Shown here: piece by piece, positions 41,043-50,900 of the stretch
Position numbering within the stretch: the stretch's first letter is position 1
How the letters are laid out: each line of letters begins with the position of its first letter
NCBI GenBank assembly: GCA_034521575.1
Contig: JAXHMJ010000005.1
Location: 186,001 to 250,000, forward strand
Reading direction: 5' to 3'
Length of the DNA: 64,000 nt
Origin: a candidate division KSB1 bacterium
Lineage (GTDB): Bacteria; Zhuqueibacterota; Zhuqueibacteria; Residuimicrobiales; Krinioviventaceae
Position numbers and translations under genes: made by a program
The notes under the pieces: generated by a model
The model's input: the letters and a program-made list of their open reading frames with translations, nothing else
Databases searched by the model: none
Told to the model about the DNA's origin: nothing

Positions 41043-41492
41043 AACTTTACGTTCTCCACGAGATACAAGGTCCATCACTATCAAAAAATGAATTGATTAG
41101 GCAAAAAACAGCAATGTTTTACAGTCCGGTTGGGTTTAAAACTCCGTTCGGACATAGTTTTATGAACCAGATCAGCTGATCTGATAAAACGTCTTGAGAT
41201 TGTATCCGTAAAACCGGATCAAAAAACAAAAGAAAAAGGCCGGAAAAAGTGGCAGGGTAAACGATACTCGGCCATAAGCTGTCCTATCAAATAATAAAGG
41301 AAAGTATTAGATAGAGGCACTGCTCCAGTTTTCCTCTATCCGGCATATAATAGCAATTTTTTTTATTTATGTCAAGCAACATTATCAAATATTTTAAACT
41401 GATAAAATCTGATGTTTTTAGGATGAATCTGTATCAAAAGCTTTGTTACTATAAACAGGAGCAACAAAACAAGCAAAAGCAAGGAGAAAACA
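41043..41492. other. Divergent intergenic region with a 16-bp palindrome
   Basis: About 450 bases separate the surface-protein operon from the glycosylase gene. The clearest structure is the perfect palindrome CAGATCAGCTGATCTG at 41168-41183, a possible regulator site. I see no gene and no riboswitch that I can support. Confidence 0.5.
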
Positions 41493-42290
41493 ATGCCGGA
41501 ATTGCCTGATGTTCAGGTCTTTAAACAATATGTGGATTCGACCAGTCTGCATCAAACCATCCGCAAAATAGACCTGCGTTCCCCGGAACTTCTTGGCGAT
41601 GTTTCCGCAGAGGAATTAAAACAGCATTTGCTGGATCACAGCATTCATGCCAGCAGACGGCATGGGAAATATTTATTCCTGCGGCTTGACAACAGCGCTA
41701 GCGTGGTGCTGCATTTCGGCATGACCGGATTTCCCGTGTATTTTCTAAACCAAGAAAGCGCTCCCGATCACATCCGGCTGCTTTTAACCTTTTCCAGCGG
41801 TTATTACCTGGCCTATGACTGTCGGAGAAAATTAGGGCTGATTGATTTGGCAGGGAATGAACAGGACTTTATCGATTCTAAAGAGCTGGGCATTGATGCA
41901 TTCTCGGAACATTTTACCTATAAAACTCTGAAAGATCTATTGAAAAATAAAAAGGGATCAATAAAGTCGACTCTTATGAATCAAAAAATCATTGCCGGAA
42001 TCGGCAATATCTATTCAGATGAAATTTTGTTTCAGTCCGGCATACATCCGAAAAGCTGCGCCGGCGCTTTGGACGACAGCCGGCTCAAACATTTGTATAA
42101 TGAAATAAAACGTGTATTTCAGCAAAGTATTCAGAGCCTGGCTTCGACTCGTGCATTTCCCAAAGAATTTTTACTCCCGAACCGCGAACCGGGCGCTGAA
42201 TGTCCATTATGCGGTGGAAATATCGTAAAACAGACCATTTCCAGCCGTTCCTCCTATTTTTGTAACCAGCATCAAACCGATATTTCCTGA
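41493..42290 (+). CDS. Formamidopyrimidine/endonuclease VIII-type DNA glycosylase
   Basis: The 265-residue protein starts with MPELPDVQ, supplying the catalytic N-terminal Pro and Glu of the Fpg/Nei family. The beta-hairpin lysine is in RRHGKYLFL near residue 58, the helix-two-turn-helix includes KIIAGIGNIYSDEILF, and the C-terminal zinc finger reads CPLCGGNIVKQ then SSRSSYFCNQH. The finger has Cys-Cys-Cys-His in place of four Cys. Such enzymes excise oxidised bases and nick DNA. An AAGGAG site precedes the ATG. Fpg and Nei cannot be told apart with confidence. It is followed 23 bp later by a DUF72 gene. Confidence 0.88.
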   Translation: MPELPDVQVFKQYVDSTSLHQTIRKIDLRSPELLGDVSAEELKQHLLDHSIHASRRHGKYLFLRLDNSASVVLHFGMTGFPVYFLNQESAPDHIRLLLTFSSGYYLAYDCRRKLGLIDLAGNEQDFIDSKELGIDAFSEHFTYKTLKDLLKNKKGSIKSTLMNQKIIAGIGNIYSDEILFQSGIHPKSCAGALDDSRLKHLYNEIKRVFQQSIQSLASTRAFPKEFLLPNREPGAECPLCGGNIVKQTISSRSSYFCNQHQTDIS

Positions 42291-42313
42291 GTGTTTCAGG
42301 AGAATATTCAAGT

Positions 42314-43042
42314 ATGAGTACAAAAAAAATCTATATCGGTACATCCGGGTGGAATTACAAACACTGGCGTGGTACCTTTTATCCCGAAAACATGCCTCAG
42401 AAAAAATGGCTCGAATATTACATGCAGCGATTCCGAACCGTTGAACTCAACAATTCATTCTATCAACTGCCCCGGCAGCAGACTCTGGAAACATGGCGGG
42501 ATACCGTACCGGAGGATTTTCATTTTGCTGTCAAGGCCAGCCGCTACATCACGCATATGAAAAAACTCAAGGATCCGAAAGACGCGGTGAGGACCTTTTT
42601 TCAACGTATTGAATCTCTTGGTGAAAAGAGTTCAGTCATTTTATTTCAGCTGCCGCCAAAATGGAAATTCAACAAAGAGCGTCTGCAATCTTTTCTGCAA
42701 ACACTGCCAACAGCGTATCGTTATACATTCGAATTTCGTGACCCCAGCTGGTGGAATGAACAAACCTATGAAATTCTGACCCAATATAATGCCGCCTTTT
42801 GTCAATACGAACTTGCCGGTACAACTACCCCATACCAGGTAACGGCAGATTTCGTCTATATTCGTCTGCATGGTCCGGGTGACGCTTATGAGGGGTCTTA
42901 TGATCAGACCACCCTTGAGCAATGGTGCGAACGGTTTCTCACCTGGACTCAAAAGGGCTATGACGTCTATTGCTATTTTGATAATGATCAAAACGGCTAT
43001 GCTGCAAAAAATGCCCTGACACTTCAGTCTATACTGGCTTGA
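42314..43042 (+). CDS. DUF72 family protein
   Basis: The 242-residue protein is a clear DUF72 (YecE-like) TIM-barrel: it begins IYIGTSGWNYKHWRGTFYP, followed by VELNNSFYQLP, FAVKASRYITHMKKL and FEFRDPSWW. Its biochemical role is not established for the family. It is probably co-transcribed with the glycosylase gene. Frame and length are normal. Confidence 0.9.
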   Translation: MSTKKIYIGTSGWNYKHWRGTFYPENMPQKKWLEYYMQRFRTVELNNSFYQLPRQQTLETWRDTVPEDFHFAVKASRYITHMKKLKDPKDAVRTFFQRIESLGEKSSVILFQLPPKWKFNKERLQSFLQTLPTAYRYTFEFRDPSWWNEQTYEILTQYNAAFCQYELAGTTTPYQVTADFVYIRLHGPGDAYEGSYDQTTLEQWCERFLTWTQKGYDVYCYFDNDQNGYAAKNALTLQSILA

Positions 43043-43239
43043 ATTCACTATAACCCATTATACAATTTCGTCGTTTCAATCCCATAGGGTTCATCCTAAA
43101 AAAAAGCGAATGATCAAATCGATTGTATTTGTTTTGATAGGAAACACCATGATTTTGGATTTTTATGAAAGCTCCTGTTATGAAAATATATACAATATTA
43201 AGGTACAACACCAAATACAATACAAAAAGGAGGAATAAT

Positions 43240-43466
43240 ATGACAAATGTTGCAATCAACGGACTCGGACGTATTGGCCGTGCAACATTGAAAATAATAA
43301 CGAATTCAGGTTCTGGCTGAAACAGATCCTGAAAAGCTGCCCTGGTAAAAAATGGATATTGACCCAGGTTGTGGACGGTGATCTTTTAAAAGTGATGAGC
43401 TGGTATGATAATGAGTGGGGGTATGCAAACCAGATGGTCCGGGAAGCGGTTCGAAGCGTTGAGTGA
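43240..43466 (+). pseudogene. gap: Internally deleted glyceraldehyde-3-phosphate dehydrogenase remnant
   Basis: Only three pieces of a GAPDH gene remain, each near-perfect. The N-terminal NAD-binding start (MTNVAINGLGRIGRATLKII) is followed by a short block (VLAETDPEKLPW, stop, KMDID, normally near residues 68-85), then the last 33 residues (QVVDGDLLKVMSWYDNEWGY to VRSVE). The catalytic Cys region (SCASCTTN) and about 250 residues are gone. The middle block holds a TAA where AAA would be expected, and the total length (227 nt) is not a multiple of three. A strong AAAAAGGAGGAAT site and a perfect terminator still flank it. An intact copy presumably exists elsewhere. Confidence 0.88.
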
Positions 43467-43483
43467 TCATCCAGATCCGTTAA

Positions 43484-43528
43484 AAGCGAATGCCGTCCTG
43501 TGTCAGGCGGCATTCGCTTGATCTTTTT
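43484..43528 (+). terminator. Rho-independent terminator behind the GAPDH remnant
   Basis: A 12-bp perfect stem (AAGCGAATGCCG at 43484-43495 with CGGCATTCGCTT at 43508-43519) is followed by GATCTTTTTATT. It reaches the end of the convergent TPR gene and may serve both strands. Confidence 0.85.
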
Positions 43529-44306
43529 ATTGCCATTCCTCCAATATCTTTTTGGCGTTCTGTTTGGCAACAAAATCCTCCACAACGCCTACAGATATGT
43601 CCATCGTGATCACTTTGTTCATCAGTTCAACAGCGCGGTCTTTTTGATCGCGTTCCCAAAGCGCTTCAGCCAGATATTGGGTTGTCATGATATGATCAGG
43701 TGAAATTTCATAAGCTTTTTCAAGATACTCGACAGCTTTCTTTTTTGACGGCCAGCCCAGAATTAACGGAATTTTTGGCGCTTTAAAGTGCAGACGGCCC
43801 AACACCCGGTATCCGGCTCCCTGTTTATAGTCCGGATTTATCTCGATGACTTTTTCCGAGTGTTCTCTGATCTTGCCGGCTACACCTTGCCGCGCTGCGG
43901 CAAATATACCGTAAGCTTCGCCCCAAACACCCCACAAAATCGCAGTCCAGAGGTGAACCCCGATCGATTCCGGAAATTCATTCAATCCGGTTTGTCCCCG
44001 CTCTTTACCAAGATCAAATATTTTCTTTTGCAAATCGACATTGTCTGTGCAATAATGCCCTTTAAAATAATAGGCGCGCATCAGTTTCCAAATGGCTTCC
44101 TGTTTTGCTTCGCCCTGTGAGGATTCAACAGCGCTTTTGTATGCCACGATACTTTGATCAATCTGCATGGAATCCGCAATCATCGTTTCTTCATTGAAAC
44201 CCTGACTGCGCAATGCATAAAGACTGTCCGCTTTGACAATCAACTCGTTTGCGGACAATGTAACGGTGATAAACAACATGATGTAAACGGGTAGCATGCG
44301 TTTCAT
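43527..44306 (-). CDS. Periplasmic TPR-repeat protein
   Basis: The 259-residue protein has a signal peptide (ending TLSAN) and at least two tetratricopeptide-like helix pairs: near residues 140-180 (KVIEINPDYKQGAGYRVLGRLHF) and 190-225 (AVEYLEKAYEISPDHIMTTQYLAEALWER). It resembles the small TPR proteins that accompany solute uptake or envelope complexes, but I cannot name a partner. AGGAGG precedes the start at a good distance. It is monocistronic by its spacing. Confidence 0.75.
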   Translation of the reverse strand: MKRMLPVYIMLFITVTLSANELIVKADSLYALRSQGFNEETMIADSMQIDQSIVAYKSAVESSQGEAKQEAIWKLMRAYYFKGHYCTDNVDLQKKIFDLGKERGQTGLNEFPESIGVHLWTAILWGVWGEAYGIFAAARQGVAGKIREHSEKVIEINPDYKQGAGYRVLGRLHFKAPKIPLILGWPSKKKAVEYLEKAYEISPDHIMTTQYLAEALWERDQKDRAVELMNKVITMDISVGVVEDFVAKQNAKKILEEWQ

Positions 44307-44384
44307 GAGGGATGTCCTCCTTTCGGTTAACGATCCATTGGTTAATGAATGTCACTCAGTTGCAAAAGATACGAAAACCTGAAA

Positions 44385-44561
44385 TCAAATGCCAAAGTAA
44401 TTTTTCGATACAAAAAATTGTTTTTCTTCAACATCCTGAATCCACATATTATTCAGTGGCTTGAAACCCCGCGGGCCTCGTTCATAATAGTCCAGCAGAG
44501 ATTCCGTGAATTGTATATACATTTCTAAAACTCTTTCATAGAGTCCTGACTTTTCTCGCAT
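44385..44561 (-). CDS. Possible 58-residue ORF, unrecognised
   Basis: The short frame begins MREKSGLYERVLEMYIQF and continues through YYERGPRGFKPLNNMWIQD to a terminal NYFGI. Its composition is protein-like (balanced charge, aromatic residues), but no strong ribosome site precedes the ATG and I know no family. It fills the gap between the ThuA and TPR genes. It could be a fragment of a lost gene. Confidence 0.35.
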   Translation of the reverse strand: MREKSGLYERVLEMYIQFTESLLDYYERGPRGFKPLNNMWIQDVEEKQFFVSKNYFGI

Positions 44562-44580
44562 ACTCTGAGTCAGTATTACA

Positions 44581-45312
44581 TTAATTTACGGATGATGATG
44601 CTTTAACCCAGTCAATCGCCTGCCGAACCAGCTTTTGATAATTCGGGTTTTGATAGGCATGGTGGTCATGTCCCAGCTGGATATAGACGATACGGGAGTT
44701 TTTATAGATGTGATACCAACCAATCATTTTACTGCTTTGCGGATGATTCGTTGACAAGAGCGGATGCACTGTTTCCGATACACGAAACCCGCCGTACACT
44801 TCATCATGTATTTCAAAGTCGTTGACTCCCCGGGTCACTGGATGCGACGTTTCCATAACCTTAACAGGAATATCCACATCATGCTGATAAGTTGAAGCAT
44901 CTGTTTGCCCTGAATCGGTTTTCTCAATATATCTGCCGCCGATAATCTGTTCATATTCGTCCCAGTCCTGATAGGATACCAGCGCGTGGTGCAGAAAAAC
45001 CATGCCTTTTCCCTGTTTCAGGATATCCAAAAATGCAGCTTTTTGCTCAGCAGTGATCTCCTGGTACATGTCATAGAACACCAGAGCATCATACGGGTCC
45101 AGATCACCGGTGGTATAAAGGACATTGGCTTTCGGCTGAACGGCTATGTCATAGGTGATATCTGCAAAGCTGTCAAACATGGCGTAAAACGCATCCTCTT
45201 GAAAATCATGCCCACCGGTTACGACCAACACTCGAGTCGCTTTTGTATCACATGATAGCATCAACGACATCAGCGGTATCAACAAAAAACAACACATCAT
45301 TTTCTTTATCAT
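44581..45312 (-). CDS. ThuA-domain lipoprotein
   Basis: From the ATG at 45312 (AAGGAGTGG upstream) the protein is 243 residues with a lipobox (LMLSC near residue 20). The rest is a ThuA-like glutamine-amidotransferase-fold domain: VLVVTGGHDFQED, the DALVFYDMYQEIT strand-helix, the typical VFLHHALVSYQDWDEY near residue 103, and a final IVYIQLGHDHHAYQNP. ThuA-like proteins are linked to sugar metabolism (trehalose and similar) in many bacteria; here the protein is an anchored envelope form. Neighbours give no pathway. Confidence 0.85.
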   Translation of the reverse strand: MIKKMMCCFLLIPLMSLMLSCDTKATRVLVVTGGHDFQEDAFYAMFDSFADITYDIAVQPKANVLYTTGDLDPYDALVFYDMYQEITAEQKAAFLDILKQGKGMVFLHHALVSYQDWDEYEQIIGGRYIEKTDSGQTDASTYQHDVDIPVKVMETSHPVTRGVNDFEIHDEVYGGFRVSETVHPLLSTNHPQSSKMIGWYHIYKNSRIVYIQLGHDHHAYQNPNYQKLVRQAIDWVKASSSVN

Positions 45313-45552
45313 GATCCACTCCTTTACAGACATTAGAGTTGACAACGGATTGCGCTGCATTCCATCCCGTTTTCTTTTGTAAATCTCTGTTTGAACTCCG
45401 GAATACAGCTTTTGATCCGGCGATTTATGTCACGCTCAGCCGGATTTTTATTTTTGCTCAAAGAGATTTAAATAAAATGTAAGCTTTAATATTGCGGACA
45501 AATGAATAAAGAACCAGAAACCAATAATTATACAGCGTAAACGGATGATTTT

Positions 45553-46437
45553 TCAGCAAATATTCTTACATTTTTGATCCAGTCGGCTGCTCTCAACCTG
45601 AAGTGTGGTATGCTCTATTCCGAATTTTTTCCGGAGATCTTTGTTGAGTTGAACCATAAACTCATCATCCTGACCACCGGGCATCACCAAATGTGCGGTC
45701 AATGCGACCTGCGTGGTGCTCATGGCCCAGATGTGCAGATCGTGTATATCCTCAACCCGTTCCCGGGACAGGAGAAACGTTCGCACCTTTTCCGAATCAA
45801 TATGTCCGGGCACCGCATCCAGAGCCAGATCCAGAGAGTCTCTGAACAGCTCCCAGGTTGACCATAAAATTATCGCAATGATAACAAAACTGGTCACGGG
45901 ATCGATCCACAGTTTGCCGGTCAGGGTGATCAAAAAACCCGCAATTACCACACCCAGGGACACACCCGCATCCGCCGCCATGTGCAGAAACGCGCCCTTT
46001 ATATTCAGATCCTGCTTTTGGCCACGGATAAACAATAATGCCGTGACCGTATTGATGATCACACCGATACCGGCCACGATCATCACCTGTCCTCCGGCCA
46101 CAGGTTCGGGATTGCGGAATTTACCAAAGGCATCCCAGCCGATCACCAGCACCGCACCCAGCAGCAGCAAAGCGTTGAGAATGGAAACCAGTATCGTGGA
46201 TTTGCGCAAGCCGTAGGTATATTTGCCTTTGGGTTTTAGAGTGGCCAGCCAGGTGGCGGTCCAGGCAAACACCAGGCTCAGCACATCGCTGGCGTTGTGG
46301 CCGGCGTCAGCCAGCAATGCCGACGAATTGGCGATCAAACCGTAAATAATCTCGATAGCAACAAAGAGTATGTTCAGCCCGATCCCGACGGCAAAAGCCG
46401 TATTATAATTCTTATGTAGATCGTGTGAATGTCCCAT
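45553..46437 (-). CDS. Cation diffusion facilitator (CzcD/ZitB-like) metal exporter
   Basis: The product is 294 residues from the ATG at 46437. It has a His-containing N-terminus (MGHSHDLHKN), six membrane helices, and the metal-site pairs DAGHNASD in helix 2 and HMAADAG in helix 5, then a cytoplasmic C-terminal domain ending in Cys-Lys-Asn-Ile-Cys. It exports Zn2+, Co2+ or Cd2+ against protons. It lies directly downstream of the RND efflux genes, separated by a hairpin (46484-46514), and completes a metal-resistance cluster. Confidence 0.92.
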   Translation of the reverse strand: MGHSHDLHKNYNTAFAVGIGLNILFVAIEIIYGLIANSSALLADAGHNASDVLSLVFAWTATWLATLKPKGKYTYGLRKSTILVSILNALLLLGAVLVIGWDAFGKFRNPEPVAGGQVMIVAGIGVIINTVTALLFIRGQKQDLNIKGAFLHMAADAGVSLGVVIAGFLITLTGKLWIDPVTSFVIIAIILWSTWELFRDSLDLALDAVPGHIDSEKVRTFLLSRERVEDIHDLHIWAMSTTQVALTAHLVMPGGQDDEFMVQLNKDLRKKFGIEHTTLQVESSRLDQKCKNIC

Positions 46438-46483
46438 AAATCCTGAATCCAGATTCTTTACCGTCCTTGTTATGAATAACAGA

Positions 46484-46514
46484 GATGGTGAGCACACAAT
46501 GTATGCTCACCATC
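46484..46514. terminator. Strong hairpin between efflux adaptor and CDF genes
   Basis: An 11-bp perfect stem (GATGGTGAGCA at 46484-46494 with TGCTCACCATC at 46504-46514) and a nine-base loop lie just after the adaptor gene. No T run follows on the minus strand, so it could attenuate or protect the transcript as well as terminate it. Confidence 0.55.
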
Positions 46515-46569
46515 AATACAATAATATAAACGATAGCGCCGGAACAAATATTTCGTGCTGCCGGCGCTG

Positions 46570-47896
46570 CTAATGCGCATGTCCGTGGCCATCGCCGCCT
46601 TTTTTCATCTCGGACAACAGCGCCTGTGCATTGTGAACCGCAAATTGCGCCTGCTCGGAAACGGGGGTCTCAAAACGGACTGTAATATATCCGCCGCCCG
46701 ACAGTCCGGTTTTCACATGCAGTTTTTCAAAAACATATTCGGGCGGAGGTTCAGGAGCGTGCTCCGCATGGCCGGCATGGGTTTCTCCCGTATGATGGCC
46801 TTCCTCCCCGGACACGGATACGAGTTGAAACACATAATCCGTTCCCTGGTCTGTGACAAATGCTTCTTCGGGAAGCACAGCGGCTTTTTCCCCGCCCGCT
46901 TGAATATGAGCCCATACCGGCATACCCGGAAGCATGCTGTCTTGCGGGTCCGCAATACTCGCGTGCACGAGGGCTGTACGCCGCTGCGGGTCAATTTGCC
47001 GGGCTGTTTTCATAATGCTGCCCTCAAAAATATCAAACTTTGACTGATTGGCCAGCGTAAAGACGAGCCGTTGTCCGGTGTGGATTTTCGGCATGTCGTT
47101 TTCATACACCCGGAGATCAATGTGCAGCTGATTGGTATCCATGATCATTGCCAGGGACTGCTGAGGCGCAATATGCAGTCCGGTATTCACATTAACATCC
47201 GCGACATATCCGCTGATCGGAGTTTGCACCGCATAGCGATTGGTCATAGTTTCCGGAGACAATGTCTCGGGATCAATATACATCAACTTGAGTTTTTGTT
47301 TCAAGCCGCCCACCAGCACTTGATTTGAAAAATACTCGGCCTTTGCTTTTTGAAAATCTCTGGCCGCGCCCACCTGATCTTCAAACAGTTGCTTTTGCCG
47401 TTCATACTCTGTCCGCAGATATTCGCTCTGGACAAGAGCCTGTAGATAGTCTTTTTGCAGTTCCGCGACATCCGGATGTTCGATATACGTAAGAATATCG
47501 CCCTTGCTTACGTAATCACCTTCGATCACCTGAATATCCCGCACAACCCCGCCAACAACCGCACTCAGTGTGGCTCGCGCCGACGGCGGCAGTACAATCT
47601 CACCAAAGACCTCTATCTGATCCGACAAATGCCGTGTCTGAATCGAACCGAGCTGGATGTCAGCGGACTGCATTTGCCGTTCAGTAATCACGACCTGTTG
47701 TTCATCAGAGCTGTGCCTCTTTAGCATACTTTTCAGCTGAATGATCATGAACAGGTTGTTGTGACCGTTCCGCGGCATGTTCACGGGCATGCTGTTCTGC
47801 ATCTGCAGTATGCGGCGATTCACTTTGACCGCATGCCGACATCACAATACCGGCAGCCGGTATAAGCGCCGCAATTATGAATTGTTTACGATTCAT
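46570..47896 (-). CDS. RND efflux adaptor lipoprotein (CusB/CzcB type), one frameshift
   Basis: The restored product is 441 residues. It has a lipobox (VMSAC near residue 22), a His-rich segment (HAREHAAERSQQPVHDHSAEK), then the membrane-fusion core: a lipoyl-like half (GGVVRDIQVIEGDYVSKGDIL), a coiled-coil hairpin (LQKDYLQALVQSEYLRTEYERQKQLFED), the second lipoyl half (TPISGYVADVNVNTGLHI) and beta-barrel domains. The C-terminal end has a second His cluster (GEEGHHTGETHAGHAEHAP) and ends GDGHGHAH. The frame breaks near 47720-47722; removing one A from the minus-strand AAA joins EKYAK to RHSSDEQQVV. It links the inner-membrane pump to the channel in metal efflux. The histidines suggest metal capture. 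Confidence 0.88.
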
Positions 47897-47918
47897 ATTC
47901 TAATCCTCTATAATAAAT

Positions 47919-50900
47919 TTATTGTCCTGTAAGATAATGCAATTCGATCACTGTCCTATTATAGTCACGCAGTACGTCCAGGTAATTCAACCGGATGGCC
48001 GTTGCCTGATCGAAATACTGCACATAATCGAGGTAATCTATATTTCCAGCCTGAATCTGCTCTTTTGCGCTTTTCATGATCAGGTCAGCCCGCCGCAAAC
48101 GGCTGTCCCGGTAATAATCGAGTTGTGTCCTGAGTGTATTCATACGGTTCAGAAGATTTTCAAATAGAGCCTGAATCTGACCTTTAACGTTGCGGTACTC
48201 CTGATGCTGAATCTGCGCTTCATATCGGGCTGCACGATTCCTGCCCTGTTCGGCCCAGATATCAAGCGGCAGCCTGAATCCAAGTTCAAAAGCGGATGCT
48301 TTGCCCGAACCGGGTAAATCCCGCTGGCTGTATCGGAAAAACGGATCCGGCCACGATTCGGAACGGGTTGCTCTGTGCTCAGCCTGAAACGCCATCCAGC
48401 GGCTGTAAGACACCCGGATTTCAGAATTATGACCCGGAAACGACTCTTTCATCCGCAGAGTATCCGGCAGCAGCGGATACAGTTCATCTTCTGCCGGCTC
48501 TATCATCCGGTCCGTTTGCAGATAATTTGCCAGTTCGCGTTTGTAATTCTCCAGGTCAGTCCGACCCTGCTCCTGAGCAACCAGAATATCATTATATTTG
48601 GCCTCTGCCGATACTTTTTCCAGAATCGACACATCGCCGGTTTCGTAGCGCAGTCTTCCGGCCTTTTCCAGGTCCCTGAACACGCTCAATTGTTCCCGTA
48701 TCAGAACAGCGCGATCCCGGGCGTACAAGACATTCATAAACGCAAACCGCACATCACGTTTCAATCGCGCCCGGATCTGCTCCAGCATCCGGCTGCTTTG
48801 AACAATTTGCTGCCGGGCAGCCCGGTTCCGGGATAAGGTCTGCAGCGGAAAATCAAACTCCTGTTCCACAGACCAGATCTCGGCGCCGTCAGGATTTTCC
48901 TGTTCGTAGATAAACCGGGTATCCGGTAAATCCCAGGTAGCCCTGCGCTGCTGCCGACTCTGTTTCACCTGCAGCTCCCCTGCTTTGACAGCGGGATAAC
49001 GTTTTAGCGCCGTGTCAATAGCCTCCTGCAGGGTCATGCGGGTGTCCGGCTGATACAGATTGCGGGCACATGCACCGGTTGGCAGCATTATAATCAAAAT
49101 AAGTAAAAGTGTAGACATTCGGCTCTGACCTCCCTTTATTATTCGTCCGGCGATTTTAGCAAGGGTTGGAATTCCCTTTTTCTGTTCGCTGAATGAATAA
49201 ATGATCGGCAATAAAATCAATGTTAGAACGGTCGCGGAAATCAGACCGCCGATTACCACCGTCGCCAAAGGCCGTTGTACTTCAGCGCCGGACGAGGTTG
49301 AAATCGCCATCGGCAGAAATCCGAACACATCTGTCAGTGATGTGAGAATGACCGGACGCACCCGCATGTCGGTGCCGTGATAAACTCTACGATACACATT
49401 GTTCATACCTTCCGCCTTGAGTTCGTTGAAGAAGCTGATCAGAACCACGCCGTCCAGAACCGCGATTCCGAACAAGGCAATGAATCCGATACCCGCCGAT
49501 ATGCTGAACGGCATGCCGCGAATCCAAAGTGAAAACACGCCTCCAATAGCAGCCAGCGGCACCGCAGAAAACACCAGAGCCGCCTGTTTTAAGGATCGAA
49601 ATGTAAAATACAAAAGTGTAAATATGAGCCCCAGAACCATCGGCACCACCCAGGACAAGCGTTTCTTGGCACGCTGCAGACTTTTGAAATCGCCTTCATA
49701 GGTGAGATTATAGCCGCGCGGCAGATTCAGATGCTGCTGCAGCCGGCTCTGCATCTCTCTGACAAAGGTCTCGGTATCCCGGCCGCTCACATTGATATCC
49801 ACTTCAAGTTTCCGCTTGACATCCTCGCGGGAAATGGCAGCCGGCCCGGTCTGTATGGAAATATCAGCCAGTTGTTTCAGCTGCACCTGTTCCCCGTTCG
49901 GCCGTTTGATATACAACTCACCGATGGCATCCGGATTATTCCGATAACCTTTTTCAAGACGCACCACCTGGGAAAACTGGCGTTCGCCCTCGTAAATGAT
50001 TCCTGCCGTTGCTCCGGAATAGCCAAACTGGATCGTGCGGTTGAGCGTCTCAATATCCAGCCCGTACAACGCCAGCCGGTCCCGGTCATAACGAATGATG
50101 ATCTGCGGCAGTCCGACTACTTTTTGCACGTTGAGGTCTCCGGCTCCGGGTATGTCCCGGATAATCGACTGCGCTTCATTGCCGAGGCGGTACAAGGTGT
50201 CCAGATCACTGCCGTAAATGTTCAGCAGGATATCCGCTGTTGATCCGGTCATCAGGTGTTTGAACAGCATTTCAATGGGCTGGGAGAAGAAAAAACTCAC
50301 TCCCGGGATTTCTGCGGACATTTCATGCTTCATCATCTGTGCCAGCTCATTCTTGCTGTCGGTTCGGGTCCATTCATCCCGGGGTTTCAGATTGATGATC
50401 ATTTTAGCCATTTCCAGAGACATGGGATCAGTCGGGATTTCACCCGTACCGATTTTGGTGGCAACCTGCTCCACTTCATCCGGAAACCCGGTCAGCAGGA
50501 TCTGCTCAAGCCGGGTATTAATCTCAACCGTTTCCTGCAGAGATGTTCCCGGCTGGAGAATGGGATGAATAGCAAAATCACCTTCATCAAGCTGTGGAAT
50601 AAAAACCGAGCCCAACCGGGTGAACAGAAACAGTGCCACGGCAAACAACAGAACAATAATAGCGGTCACCGCATATCGGTAACGCAAGGCCCGGCGCAGC
50701 AGCTGCTGGTAACGTTTGCGCAGCCAAATGATAAACCGGTCGGCAAAGCTGCTTCTTTCGCTTTTTTCAGGCCGCAGGAGCAGGGCCGACATCATTGGAA
50801 CATAGGTAAAACACAGAATAATCGCACCAATCAGCGCCGACCCAAATGTGATAACCATGGGTTTGAACATATCGCCTTCCTGTCCCGTGAGTGTCAGAAT

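Noticed and set aside
41085-41345. A riboswitch (cyclic di-GMP type) ahead of the surface-protein operon
   Set aside because: Short G-rich and A-rich pieces look suggestive, but the conserved core and tetraloop-receptor elements are missing.
43300-43330. Palindromic six-base sites (GAATTC, AAGCTT, CCATGG) at or near the three deletion junctions, suggesting cloning artefacts
   Set aside because: Any 40-base stretch has better than even odds of containing some six-base palindrome, and the three sites differ. No vector sequence is seen.
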